From contig NZ_LGDE01000170.1 in NCBI RefSeq assembly GCF_001279725.1, positions 14,206 through 78,205 on the forward strand: a DNA stretch of 64,000 nucleotides. Direction: 5' to 3'. Each line of letters begins with the position of its first letter. Position 1 is the first letter of the stretch. The notes beneath the pieces were generated by a model that worked only from the letters and a program-made list of their open reading frames with translations, did no database searches and was not told the origin of the DNA. The DNA comes from Streptomyces sp. WM4235 (lineage in GTDB: Bacteria; Actinomycetota; Actinomycetes; Streptomycetales; Streptomycetaceae). Made by a program: the position numbers and the translations under genes. Positions 53,704-62,421 of the stretch are shown piece after piece.

Positions 53704-54000
53704 ATGACGACCCTGCACCACGAGCACCCCACGCACAAGCACGCGCACGGCCCCGGCTGCGGTCACGCCGAGGTCGAGCACGGCGATCACGTCGACTACG
53801 CGCACGACGGCCACCTGCACCGGGAGCACTCCGGCCACTGGGACGAGTGCGAGACGGACGAGCACATCACCCACGAGGCCCACCCGCACGCGCACGGCGC
53901 GGACTGCGGACACCAGAGCGTCCGGCACGGCAACCACGTCGACTACCTGCACGACGGGCACCGGCACGCCGAGCACGACGACCACTACGACGACCACTGA
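53704..54000 (+). CDS. Small His/Asp-rich putative metal-binding protein
   Basis: A 98-residue protein that is nearly one third His. It is an internal duplication: each half contains an H-x-H-G-x-x-C-G-H segment, then H-G-D/N-H-V-D-Y, then H-D-G-H. The halves are HAHGPGCGHAEVEHGDHVDY and HAHGADCGHQSVRHGNHVDY. Zn, Ni or Co storage or chaperone function is plausible. No signal peptide, so cytosolic. No ribosome site visible. I saw no Zur-box-like sequence upstream. Confidence 0.82.
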   Translation: MTTLHHEHPTHKHAHGPGCGHAEVEHGDHVDYAHDGHLHREHSGHWDECETDEHITHEAHPHAHGADCGHQSVRHGNHVDYLHDGHRHAEHDDHYDDH

Positions 54001-54044
54001 CCGACGCGTTCCCCGGGCCGCGACCCCGGACCGCCGCCGGCCCA

Positions 54045-54078
54045 CCCGCCCCCGACCCGAGTCCCGGTCGGGGGCGGG
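54045..54078 (+). terminator. Terminator after the His-rich gene
   Basis: CCCGCCCCCGACC / GGTCGGGGGCGGG, 13-bp perfect stem, 8-base loop, 44 bp downstream of the stop. Confidence 0.75.
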
Positions 54079-54186
54079 GTCCGTCGCCGGCCCGTCTCCC
54101 CCGCCTCCACCGCCCCGCCCTCCCCGCGCGCGACCGCGGCCGGCAGGATGCCCAGCGCCTGTCAACACGACCCGGGGAGCACGCAG

Positions 54187-55098
54187 ATGACCGTCGAAGA
54201 GCCGTACCTCGTCCAGCCCGCCACCGGCGTCCACGCGTACGTCCAACCGGACGGGGGCTGGTGCCTGAACAACGCCGGCTTCGTGAGCGACGGCGGCCGG
54301 ACCCTCCTCGTCGACACCGCGGCCACCCGACGCCGGGCCCTGGCCCTGCGGGAGGCCGTCGCCGCGACCGGGGTACCGATGCCGCGCACGGTCGTGAACA
54401 CCCACCACCACGGCGACCACACCTACGGCAACGAGGTCTTCGCCCCGGAGGCGCTGATCCTCGGCCACGACAACGCGCGGGCCGAGCAGCTCGCCGCCGG
54501 GCACCAGTTGGAGATGATCTGGCCGACGACCGACTTCGGGGCCGTCGCGATCACCCCTCCCGACCTCACGTACAACGACCGGGCGACCCTGCACGTGGGC
54601 GACATCGAGGTACGGGTCATCCACCCGGGCGTCGCCCACACCACCGGAGACTCGCTCGTGTGGCTGCCCGGACAGCGGGTGGTGTTCACCGGCGACCTGG
54701 TCTTCTCGGGCGGCACGCCGTTCCTCGCGATGGGCTCGCTCTCCGGCTCGTTGCGGGCCATGGAACTGCTGCGCTCCCTCGACGCGGAGACCGTCGTCCC
54801 GGGTCACGGGCCGCTGACCGACCCCTCCGCGTACGAGGCCACCGAACGGTACCTGCGTCACGTCGCCGAACTCGCGCTGGAGGGGCGCGCGAAGGGGCTG
54901 ACCCCGCTGGAGACCGCGCTCGGGGCGGACCTGGGCGAGTTCGCGGCCTGGCGGGAGAGCGAGCGACTGGTGGCGAACCTGCACCGGGCGTACGCGGAAC
55001 TGTCCGGGGAGCCCGAGGGCGCCCCGCTGGACATCGTGGCCGTGCTCCGGGACATGACGGTGATGAACGGCGGCACCCCGATCCTCTGCCACGCCTGA
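54187..55098 (+). CDS. Metallo-beta-lactamase-fold hydrolase
   Basis: A 303-residue MBL-fold protein. Zinc motif THHHGDH at 72-78, then HPGVAHTTGD, VVFTGDLVFSG (bridging Asp) and VVPGHGPLTDP. The C-terminal 70 residues form a helical extension. Members hydrolyse lactones, thioesters or act as cyclase-like enzymes; the neighbours suggest an acyl substrate, but that is inference. GGGGAGC precedes the ATG. The phosphotransferase operon follows 161 bp downstream with its own promoter site. Confidence 0.87.
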   Translation: MTVEEPYLVQPATGVHAYVQPDGGWCLNNAGFVSDGGRTLLVDTAATRRRALALREAVAATGVPMPRTVVNTHHHGDHTYGNEVFAPEALILGHDNARAEQLAAGHQLEMIWPTTDFGAVAITPPDLTYNDRATLHVGDIEVRVIHPGVAHTTGDSLVWLPGQRVVFTGDLVFSGGTPFLAMGSLSGSLRAMELLRSLDAETVVPGHGPLTDPSAYEATERYLRHVAELALEGRAKGLTPLETALGADLGEFAAWRESERLVANLHRAYAELSGEPEGAPLDIVAVLRDMTVMNGGTPILCHA

Positions 55099-55189
55099 TC
55101 CGAGCGGGCAGGCCGCCCCGACGCCTCTCGCCCCCCACCCCGACGCGCCCCGGCGTGTCGGGGCTTCTTTCGGCGTACCCTCTGGACGG

Positions 55190-55209
55190 CATACCGACTG
55201 GTCGGCATG
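55190..55209. promoter_or_regulatory. Putative TetR operator of the phosphotransferase/ACAD operon
   Basis: CATACCGACTGGTCGGCATG: palindromic core CCGAC-TG-GTCGG, 50 bp before the phosphotransferase start. Thirteen bases CATACCGACTGGT recur inverted at 62409-62421. Confidence 0.6.
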
Positions 55210-55259
55210 ATGACTCTCGTCCGTTCCGTCACCGTCCATCCCGTACGGAGGTGCGCACC

Positions 55260-56303
55260 ATGACCCCAGCGCCAGAACCGACCCCGACCGGCCCGCCGGG
55301 CCTCGATCCGGAGCGGCTGCGCGGCCATCTCGACGCCGCGCTGCCCGGTCTCGCGGCCGGGCCGCTCACCGGCCGCCTCATCGAGGGAGGCCGCTCGAAC
55401 CTCACGTACGCGGTCACCGACGGGTCCGCCCGCTGGGTGGTGCGCCGGCCGCCGCTCGGCCACGTGCTGGCGACCGCCCACGACATGCGGCGCGAGTACC
55501 GCGTGATCGCGGCCCTGCACGGCACGGCCGTACCGGTGCCCGAGCCGGTGCTCCTGTGCGAGGACGAGTCGGTGCTGGGCGCGCCGTTCTACGTGATGGA
55601 GCACGTGGACGGGGTCCCGTACCGGACGGCCGAGCAGTTGTCCGTGCTCGGCCCCGACCGCACCCGACGGGCCGTGCTCGGCCTGGTGGACACCCTCGTC
55701 GACCTGCACGCCGTGGACCCGGACGCCGTGGGGCTGGGTGACTTCGGCCGCCCCGAGGGCTTCCTCGACCGGCAGTTGCGCCGGTGGGGCAAGCAGCTCG
55801 CGGCCTCCCGCGGCCGGGAACTCGCCGGGATCGACGAACTGCACGGCGCGCTCGGCCGATCCCTGCCCGACTCCCCCGCCCCCACCGTGGTGCACGGTGA
55901 CTTCCGGCTCGACAACGTCCTGATCGGCGGACCGGACGACACGATCCGGGCGGTGCTGGACTGGGAGATGTCCACGCTCGGCGATCCGCTGACCGACCTC
56001 GGGCTGCTGGTGATGTACAGCTCGGACCTGGGCCTGACCGCCTCCCCCGTCAGCACGACCAGCGGGGCACCCGGCCACCCCTCCCCCGCGGAACTGATCG
56101 AGCGGTACGCCGCCCGTTCGGGTCGGGACACCTCCGCCATCGCCTGGTACACCGCCTTCGCCTGGTTCAAGCTCGCGGTGATCCTCGAAGGCATCCACTA
56201 CCGCTTCACGCTCGGACAGACCGTCGGAGCGGGCTTCGACCGGATCGGCGAGCTGGTCCCGGTCTTCATCGAGCACGGTCTGCACACCCTCCAGGAAGGC
56301 TGA
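55260..56303 (+). CDS. APH-type phosphotransferase (ACAD10/11 kinase-domain homologue)
   Basis: A 347-residue kinase of the aminoglycoside-phosphotransferase fold. Substrate-side N-lobe GGRSNLTYAVTDGSARWVVR (about 43-62), catalytic loop VVHGDFRLDNVLI, and metal Asp in VLDWEMSTLGDPLTDLGLLV. These are the features of the APH domain in human ACAD10/11 and bacterial LvaA, which phosphorylate 4-hydroxyacyl-CoA. ACGGAGGTG precedes the ATG. The ACAD gene follows 10 bp downstream; together they form the split version of the fused vertebrate enzyme. Confidence 0.88.
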   Translation: MTPAPEPTPTGPPGLDPERLRGHLDAALPGLAAGPLTGRLIEGGRSNLTYAVTDGSARWVVRRPPLGHVLATAHDMRREYRVIAALHGTAVPVPEPVLLCEDESVLGAPFYVMEHVDGVPYRTAEQLSVLGPDRTRRAVLGLVDTLVDLHAVDPDAVGLGDFGRPEGFLDRQLRRWGKQLAASRGRELAGIDELHGALGRSLPDSPAPTVVHGDFRLDNVLIGGPDDTIRAVLDWEMSTLGDPLTDLGLLVMYSSDLGLTASPVSTTSGAPGHPSPAELIERYAARSGRDTSAIAWYTAFAWFKLAVILEGIHYRFTLGQTVGAGFDRIGELVPVFIEHGLHTLQEG

Positions 56304-56313
56304 GGAACCCCGC

Positions 56314-57543
56314 ATGGACTTCGCATTCGACTCCCGGACCGAGGAACTCCGCCAACGGCTGCACGCGTTCATGGAGGAGTACGTGTACCCGGCGGAGGCC
56401 GTCGCCGCCGAGCAGCGCGCGCGGCTGGCCTCGCCCTGGGACACCCCGGCCGTCTTCGGTGAACTGAAGGCCGAGGCGCGTCGCCAGGGCCTGTGGAACC
56501 TCTTCTTCCCCGGCGAGCGGTACGGCGCCGGGCTGACCAACCTCCAGTACGCCCCGCTCGCCGAGATCACCGGCCGCAGCCCGCACCTGGCGCCGATGGC
56601 GACGAACTGCGCCGCCCCGGACACCGGGAACATGGAGCTGCTGGCCCAGTTCGCCGACGAGGAGCAGCGCAAGCGGTGGCTGGAGCCGCTGTTGGAGGGC
56701 GAGATCCGTTCGGCGTTCGCCATGACCGAGCCCGACGTGGCCTCCTCGGACGCCACGAACATCGAGACCCGCATCGAGCGTTCCGCCGGCGGTGACGAGT
56801 ACGTGGTCACGGGCCGCAAGTGGTACATCTCCGGCGCGATGAACCCGGACTGCAAGATCTTCATCGTCATGGGCAAGACCGACCCCGACGGCGCCGACCC
56901 CCGCCGCCAGCAGTCGATGATCCTGGTTCCGCGCGACACCCCGGGCGTGGAGGTCCGCCGCGCGATGACGGTGTACGGGTACGCCGACCACGACCACGGC
57001 GGGCACGCCGAGGTGGTGTTCCACGGGGCGCGGGTCCCGGCCGCGAACCTGATCGGCGAGGAGGGTTCGGGGTTCGCCATCGCCCAGGCCCGGCTCGGTC
57101 CGGGGCGGATCCACCACTGCATGCGGCTGATCGGGATGGCGGAGCGGGCCATCGAGTTGATGTGCGAGCGCGCGAGCGGACGTACCGCCTTCGGCAAGGA
57201 ATTGGCCTCGCAGGGTGTCGTGCAGAACTGGATCGCGGACGCCCGGGTCACCGTCGAGCAGTTGCGGCTGCTGGTGTTGAAGACGGCCTGGCTGATGGAC
57301 ACGGTCGGCAACCGGGGCGCGCACACCGAGATCCAGGCGATCAAGATCGCGACGCCGCGGGCGGTCGTGGGGATCCTCGACCAGGCGGTGCAACTGCACG
57401 GCGCGGGCGGGGTCAGTCAGGACTTCCCGTTGGCCGAGTTGTGGGCGGCGGCGCGGACGCTGCGGTTGGCGGACGGTCCGGACGAGGTCCATCAGCGCTC
57501 CCTGGCTCACCGGGAGTTGAGGAAGTACGCGGGGCGGGCGTGA
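56314..57543 (+). CDS. ACAD11-like acyl-CoA dehydrogenase
   Basis: A 409-residue flavoprotein. AAPDTGNMELLAQFADEEQR (about 105-124), FAMTEPDVASSDATNIETRI (about 135-154), KWYISGAMNPDCKIFIVMGK and QQSMILVPRDTPGVEVR are close to the ACAD10/11 and LvaC subgroup, which acts with the kinase on 4-phosphoacyl-CoA. Expected to remove phosphate and isomerise rather than carry out simple beta-oxidation. ATG 10 bp after the kinase stop, so certainly one operon. No electron-transfer flavoprotein gene is in the window. Confidence 0.9.
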   Translation: MDFAFDSRTEELRQRLHAFMEEYVYPAEAVAAEQRARLASPWDTPAVFGELKAEARRQGLWNLFFPGERYGAGLTNLQYAPLAEITGRSPHLAPMATNCAAPDTGNMELLAQFADEEQRKRWLEPLLEGEIRSAFAMTEPDVASSDATNIETRIERSAGGDEYVVTGRKWYISGAMNPDCKIFIVMGKTDPDGADPRRQQSMILVPRDTPGVEVRRAMTVYGYADHDHGGHAEVVFHGARVPAANLIGEEGSGFAIAQARLGPGRIHHCMRLIGMAERAIELMCERASGRTAFGKELASQGVVQNWIADARVTVEQLRLLVLKTAWLMDTVGNRGAHTEIQAIKIATPRAVVGILDQAVQLHGAGGVSQDFPLAELWAAARTLRLADGPDEVHQRSLAHRELRKYAGRA

Positions 57544-57677
57544 ACGTGACGTGTTCGTGCGGGAGTTCTGGCGAACATGTGTGCACGGTGAAGACGATGC
57601 GGGGGGTCTTTTAAGAAACCTTGTTGAATAAGCCCTGAAGGCGGGTGCGATCTTGATTTGCGCCTGTCAATCGGAAC

Positions 57678-57728
57678 AGGGTTCTCCAGAAGGTTTGACG
57701 CCCCACACGTCAACACGAGGAGAACCCT
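57678..57728 (+). promoter_or_regulatory. Leader hairpin that covers the protease ribosome site
   Basis: AGGGTTCTCC (57678-57687) pairs perfectly with GGAGAACCCT (57719-57728); inside, TTGACG (57695-57700) pairs with CGTCAA (57708-57713). GAGGAG, the Shine-Dalgarno of the subtilisin gene, lies at or in the second arm. Part of the 189-bp gene-free leader 57544-57732. Confidence 0.6.
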
Positions 57729-57732
57729 CCAC

Positions 57733-58932
57733 ATGGCAACTCACAAGCGTTCGCGCGGTTTCCGGTACGCGGCAGTCGCCACGGGAGCCGCCACCGCGGC
57801 AGCCGTGACCCTGCTCGCGACCCCGTTCGCGGGGGCTGCGACACCGGCCGAGGGCACGGTCTACGGACTGGGCGCGCCCGGCGCGATCAGCGGAAGTTAC
57901 GTGGTCATTCTCGACGAGGCCGCGGACAAGGGACAGCTCGCCGACAAGTACGGCGGCGAACTGCAACGCACCTACACCTCCGGGGTCAACGGCTTCTCGG
58001 CCTCCGGCCTCAGCGAGACCGAGGCCAAGCGACTCGCGGCGGATCCCGCCGTCGGCAAGGTCGTGCAGAACAAGAAGTTCCACATCAACGCCACGCAGGA
58101 CAACCCGCCTTCATGGGGGCTCGACCGGATCGACCAGGCCAAGACGGCGGGAGACAAGAAGTACGACTACCCCGACACCGCCGGTGAGGGGGTGACCGCG
58201 TACGTCATCGACACGGGCATACGCGTGAGCCACAAGGACTTCGGCGGCCGCGCCACGCACGGCTTCGACGCGGTGGACAACGACGACAGCGCCGACGACG
58301 GCAACGGTCACGGTACGCACGTGGCCGGCACCATCGCCGGTACGTCGCACGGCGTCGCCAAGAAGGCGAAGCTGGTCGCGGTGCGGGTGCTCGACGACAA
58401 CGGTTCCGGTTCGACGGAACAGGTCGTCGCGGGCATCGACTGGGTCACCAAGAACCACAAGGGTCCGTCCGTGGCCAACATGAGCCTCGGCGGCGGTGCG
58501 GACGAGGCGCTCGACGAGGCGGTGAAGCGCTCGATCGCCTCGGGCGTCACGTTCGCCGTCGCGGCGGGCAACGAGTCGACGGACGCCGGGCAGGGCTCCC
58601 CCGCCCGTGTTCCGGAGGCGATCACCGTGGCGTCGAGCACCATCGACGACGCGCAGTCGGACTTCTCCAACTTCGGTTCCGTGGTGGACCTGTACGCGCC
58701 GGGCTCGGACATCACGTCCGACTGGAACGACAGTGACAGCGGCACCAAGACGATCTCCGGCACCTCCATGGCCACCCCGCACGTGGTCGGTGCCGCGGCC
58801 GTCTACCTGGCGGGACACTCGTCGGCGACGCCGGCCGAGGTGGCCGCCGCGCTGACCGGTGCGGCCACCGCGGACGCGGTGACCAACCCGTCGGCGGGTA
58901 CCGCGAACAAGCTGCTCAAGGTGGCCCCGTAA
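57733..58932 (+). CDS. Secreted subtilisin-like serine protease (S8) with I9 propeptide
   Basis: A 399-residue preproprotein. Signal peptide to about residue 36, then an I9 inhibitor propeptide (about 52-120: SYVVILDEAADKGQLADKYG) and mature S8A domain with Asp160 (YVIDTG), His193 (NGHGTHVAGT), oxyanion Asn280 (AAGN) and Ser345 (ISGTSMATPH). It resembles Streptomyces proteinase-K-like enzymes. The propeptide keeps it inactive until secretion. ATG is 11 bp after GGAG, which is in a hairpin. A terminator follows. Confidence 0.95.
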   Translation: MATHKRSRGFRYAAVATGAATAAAVTLLATPFAGAATPAEGTVYGLGAPGAISGSYVVILDEAADKGQLADKYGGELQRTYTSGVNGFSASGLSETEAKRLAADPAVGKVVQNKKFHINATQDNPPSWGLDRIDQAKTAGDKKYDYPDTAGEGVTAYVIDTGIRVSHKDFGGRATHGFDAVDNDDSADDGNGHGTHVAGTIAGTSHGVAKKAKLVAVRVLDDNGSGSTEQVVAGIDWVTKNHKGPSVANMSLGGGADEALDEAVKRSIASGVTFAVAAGNESTDAGQGSPARVPEAITVASSTIDDAQSDFSNFGSVVDLYAPGSDITSDWNDSDSGTKTISGTSMATPHVVGAAAVYLAGHSSATPAEVAAALTGAATADAVTNPSAGTANKLLKVAP

Positions 58933-58951
58933 CGGGTGACCGGCAGACCTG

Positions 58952-59007
58952 AACCGGTCCGCCCCTCGACCGCCCCGTCCAGGGGCGGCTCGGGGGGCGG
59001 GCCGGTT
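58952..59007 (+). terminator. Terminator after the protease gene
   Basis: Extended imperfect stem: AACCGG...CCGCCCC with GGGGCGG...CCGGTT, GC-rich, between convergent genes. Confidence 0.65.
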
Positions 59008-59059
59008 CGTCGTGTACGGGGGTGAGGGGCGGGTGTGAGGGGCGGGCTCCCCGCCGGCC

Positions 59060-59668
59060 TCAGGGGCGCAGCGCGCGCAGCAGCAGGTCCGCGAGGTGAT
59101 CGGCGACCTGCTGGGGCGTGAGCGGGCCGTCCTCCCGGTACCAGGTGGACAGGTGGTGCACGGAACCGAAGTGGTAGTCCACCACCAGGTCCGCGGGTGT
59201 CGCGGTGGAGAACACCCCCGTGCGCTGTCCCTCCTCGACCAGTGCCCGGAAGCGCTCGTGATAGCGCCGGCGCTCGGCCCGGACCTGCTTGAACTTCTCG
59301 GGGCTGAGCTGGTGCATCGACCGGAAGAAGATCATCGCGTCGTCGAGGTTCTCGATGGTGGTGACCACCACGTCGGCGGCGGCGGCGCGCAGCCGCTCCT
59401 CCACGGGCGCGTCGGAATCGGCCACCGCGTCCAGTCGCTGCTGCTGGAGGCGCAGCATCCGCGCGTACACCTCGTGCAGCAGGTCGTCCTTGGACCCGAA
59501 GTAGTGGTAAAGCGCCCCCTTGGTGACCCCGGCCGCCTCGACGATCTCCTGTACGGAGGTGCGGTCGTAGCCGCGTTCGGCGAACAGCCGGGTGGCGACG
59601 GCCAGCAGTCGCTGCGGCACCGGTGCGTCGCCGGTGCCCTCGGAGTCCGTGGTGGTCTTGGCGGCCAT
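59060..59668 (-). CDS. TetR-family transcriptional regulator
   Basis: A 202-residue regulator. HTH at about 18-62: LLAVATRLFAERGYDRTSVQ then EIVEAAGVTKGALYHYFGSK. The C-terminal TetR_C domain has FFRSMHQLSPEKFKQVRAER. Start MAAKTTTDSEG has GGAAGG about 11 bases upstream; the in-frame ATG at 59776 is unlikely. It lies just downstream of the ligase operon on the same strand, so is probably its regulator. The sequence CCGACTG (59726-59732) before it resembles half of the shared operator. KstR2/FadR-like role in acyl-CoA sensing is likely but not proved. Confidence 0.9.
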   Translation of the reverse strand: MAAKTTTDSEGTGDAPVPQRLLAVATRLFAERGYDRTSVQEIVEAAGVTKGALYHYFGSKDDLLHEVYARMLRLQQQRLDAVADSDAPVEERLRAAAADVVVTTIENLDDAMIFFRSMHQLSPEKFKQVRAERRRYHERFRALVEEGQRTGVFSTATPADLVVDYHFGSVHHLSTWYREDGPLTPQQVADHLADLLLRALRP

Positions 59669-59735
59669 GGCTCTCGCCTTCCTTCCTGATCCCTCGCCCG
59701 TTGCGGGGCGACGTTGTGCGTCCGTCCGACTGTTT

Positions 59736-61565
59736 TCAGCCGCGTTCGCGCAGTTCCCGTCGCAGGATCTTGCCACTGCTCGTCTTGGGAAGGACAGGCA
59801 GGATCTCCACCTGCCTCGGGTACTTGTACGCGGCGATGCGCTCGGCGCAGTACGCGGACAGTTCGGCGGGCTCGACGCGGGCTCCGGGGCGCAGGCTCAC
59901 GTAGGCCTTCACGCTTTCGCCCCGGTACGGATCGGGGACCCCGACCACGGCCGCCTCGTGTACGTCGGGATGGGTGTACAGCACGTCCTCGACCTCGCGG
60001 GGCCAGACCTTGAAGCCGGACGCGTTGATCATGTCCTTCTTCCGGTCGACGACGTACAGCCAACCGTCGGAGTCCATGAACCCGACGTCTCCGGTGCGCA
60101 GTTCGCCGTCCGGGAAGGCCTTCGCGGTCTCCTCGGGCAGCCCCCAGTAGCCGGGGACGACCTGGGGGCCGCGGACGGCGATCTCCCCCGTCCCGCCGAT
60201 CGGGACCTCGGCGCCCTGCTCGTCGAGGATGCGTACGAGGGTGTCCGCGCCCGGGAGGCCGACGGAGAGGGTGCCGGAGAGCGGGTCCACGGGGGCTTCG
60301 AGGTGGACGGGCACGGAGGCGCAGGGCGCGGTGCACTCGGTGAGCCCGTAGCCGTTGCGCAGGTAGAAGCCGAAGCGGGCGCGCAGCCGCTCGACGAGGG
60401 CCGGCGGGAGCGGGGCGCCGCCGGAGGAGACCACCCGGAACGAGGCGAAGTGGTCGGGGGTCGCGGCGGGGTGGGCCGCCAGGGCCATGAAGGCGGTGGC
60501 GGGGCCGACGGTGTAGGCGGGGCGGTGTTCGAGGAAGGCGTCGAGGACGGCGCCGGATTCGAAGCGGTGGGCGAGCACGAGCGTGCCGGCGTTGACGAAG
60601 CAGGCGGCGAGTTCGCAGACCAGGCCCGTGATGTGGAAGAGCGGGGCGAGGGCGAAGTAGCCGGCGCCCTCGGGGAGGGGGTGGCCGGTGACCTGGCGGG
60701 TCGCGTTGTGGGTGAGGGCGCCGTGTGGGTTCAGGGCGCCCTTGGGGGTGCCGGAGGTCCCGGAGGTGTAGCTGATGAGCGCCGTGTCGGAAGCGGTGAG
60801 GCACGGGTCGGGCGGGGCGGGCCGGCCTTGGCGGGCCACGGCGGTGAGGTCGGTGGCCTCGACGGGCGACGCGTCCGTGTCGGGGGCCGGGGCCGCTTGC
60901 GCGGCCGCTTCTGTGGCCGCTTGCGGGGCGGGTGGCAGGACCCGTGGGTCGTTCCGCGTCTGGAAGTCCCGGTCGCGGGCGGTGAGCGCGACGCGAACAC
61001 CGGTGTCGCGGATGCTCTCGCGGAGGTACTCGGTCCAGGCGCCGGCGTCGCAGACCAGGGCCACGGCGCCGGAGTCGCGCAGGATGTGGCCGACCTCGCC
61101 GGACTTGTACATGGGGTTGAGCGGGACGACGATCGCGCCGGCCTTCCAGGCGGCCAGCACGGCGAGCACGAAGTGCGGGGTGTTCTGCACCATCACGGCG
61201 ACCCGGTCGCCGCGCCCCACGCCCCGCGAGGCGAGGTGGCCGGCGACCGAGTCGGAGAGCGCGTCGACCTCGGCGTAGTCCAGCCGGCCGTCGAAGTAGG
61301 CGAGGGCGGTACGTCCGGGGGCGCGGGCCACGGCCGCCCGGAAGGCGGCCGGCACGCTGACCGGGGGCGTGATGGGCGCCCGTTGGGCGGCGCTGAGGCG
61401 AGCCAGCCAGGGCCGGTCGGCGTAGCGGACGGGCCGGGGCGCCGTGTCGGGCGCCGTGTCCTCGGCGACGGTCGCGGGCGTCGCCTGGGCAGCGGTTTCA
61501 GCCGCGGGAACGGGCGCGGGTGCGGGGACAGGCACGGGTGTCGTCTCGCGGGCGAGCCCGGTCAT
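59736..61565 (-). CDS. Acyl-CoA ligase (AMP-binding)
   Basis: A 609-residue adenylate-forming enzyme. Core phosphate motif SYTSGTSGTPKGALN (about 259-273), RNGYGLTECTAPCASVPVHL as A5, then GELRTGDVGFMDSDGWLYVV and catalytic Lys in LPKTSSGKILRREL at the end. The first 50 residues are an Ala/Pro/Thr-rich extension and an extra Ala/Pro loop lies at about 210-240. Medium/long-chain acid is a guess. ATG overlaps the SDR stop by 4 bases (ATGA). Corresponds to LvaE in a 4-hydroxyacid pathway model. Confidence 0.92.
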   Translation of the reverse strand: MTGLARETTPVPVPAPAPVPAAETAAQATPATVAEDTAPDTAPRPVRYADRPWLARLSAAQRAPITPPVSVPAAFRAAVARAPGRTALAYFDGRLDYAEVDALSDSVAGHLASRGVGRGDRVAVMVQNTPHFVLAVLAAWKAGAIVVPLNPMYKSGEVGHILRDSGAVALVCDAGAWTEYLRESIRDTGVRVALTARDRDFQTRNDPRVLPPAPQAATEAAAQAAPAPDTDASPVEATDLTAVARQGRPAPPDPCLTASDTALISYTSGTSGTPKGALNPHGALTHNATRQVTGHPLPEGAGYFALAPLFHITGLVCELAACFVNAGTLVLAHRFESGAVLDAFLEHRPAYTVGPATAFMALAAHPAATPDHFASFRVVSSGGAPLPPALVERLRARFGFYLRNGYGLTECTAPCASVPVHLEAPVDPLSGTLSVGLPGADTLVRILDEQGAEVPIGGTGEIAVRGPQVVPGYWGLPEETAKAFPDGELRTGDVGFMDSDGWLYVVDRKKDMINASGFKVWPREVEDVLYTHPDVHEAAVVGVPDPYRGESVKAYVSLRPGARVEPAELSAYCAERIAAYKYPRQVEILPVLPKTSSGKILRRELRERG

Positions 61566-62326
61566 CGTGTCTCCCACTTCTGCTGGAGGTGGTTCATGTT
61601 CGTCAGCCAGCGGTCCGGGTCGGTGGCCCGTGCGACGTGGTAGTCGGCCACCTCGGGGTGCGGGAGGATCAAGAACCGGCCCTTCTCCATGCCGTCGAAC
61701 AGGGCGTTCGCGACCGCTTCCGGCTCGATCGCGGTCGGCGCCAGGACGAGTTCGCCCGCCGAGCCCGCGGCGGTCAGCATGTCGGTGCGAACCCCCTGCG
61801 GGCAGACGGCGTGCACCTGGACGCCTCGGTGGCGGTAGGTCAACGACAGCCATTCCGCGAAGGCGAGGGCACCGTGCTTGGTGACACTGTACGGCGCGGC
61901 CCCGATCATGGTGAGGAGTCCGGCGGCGGAGACGGTGGACACGAACCGGCCGTTCCCCCGCTCCAGCCAGTCCGGCAACAGGGCGCGGGCGGCACGCACG
62001 TGCGCCATGACGTTGACGTCCCAGGCCGCTTCCCAGACGGCCTCGTCCACGAAGGCGTCGCCGCCCGAGGCGAGGCCGGCGTTGGCGCAGTAGACGTCCA
62101 CGGTCCCGCCGAGGGCCTCGCGGGCCCGGTCCACGATCGTCGAGGCGTCGCCGGGGACCGCGAGCGCGCGGTCGCCGATCCCCTCGGCGACGGATGCGGC
62201 CTTCACGGGGTCGAGGTCGTTGACCACGACCGTGGCCCCCTCGGCGGCGAAGCGTTGCGCGAGGGCGGCTCCGATGCCGCCGCCCGCTCCGGTGACGACG
62301 ACTCGCTGGTCCTGGTACGCGCTCAC
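61562..62326 (-). CDS. Short-chain dehydrogenase/reductase
   Basis: A 254-residue SDR. Cofactor motif VVVTGAGGGIGAALAQRFAA (about 9-28), Asp preference ND in VVVNDLDP indicates NAD(H), catalytic Ser in VSTVSAAG and Tyr-x3-Lys in APYSVTKHGALAF. C-terminal YHVARATDPDRWLTNMNHLQ is typical of acyl/hydroxyacyl-CoA SDRs. GTG start with AAGGGTG upstream. It heads the SDR-ligase operon, with a putative operator 83 bp upstream of its start. LvaD-like role is inference. Confidence 0.9.
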   Translation of the reverse strand: MSAYQDQRVVVTGAGGGIGAALAQRFAAEGATVVVNDLDPVKAASVAEGIGDRALAVPGDASTIVDRAREALGGTVDVYCANAGLASGGDAFVDEAVWEAAWDVNVMAHVRAARALLPDWLERGNGRFVSTVSAAGLLTMIGAAPYSVTKHGALAFAEWLSLTYRHRGVQVHAVCPQGVRTDMLTAAGSAGELVLAPTAIEPEAVANALFDGMEKGRFLILPHPEVADYHVARATDPDRWLTNMNHLQQKWETR

Positions 62327-62408
62327 GTGGATCACCCTTCGACGCTGACGACGGATGCGGGCGGACCCTGGGGATCCGATCCGATCCGGACGGATCGGGG
62401 GCAGACTA

Positions 62409-62421
62409 ACCAGTCGGTATG
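62409..62421. promoter_or_regulatory. Putative operator of the SDR/ligase operon
   Basis: ACCAGTCGGTATG, the exact inverse of CATACCGACTGGT at 55190-55202, in the 295-bp region between the SDR and NamZ-like genes. GTCGGT follows at 62421-62426. Confidence 0.6.
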
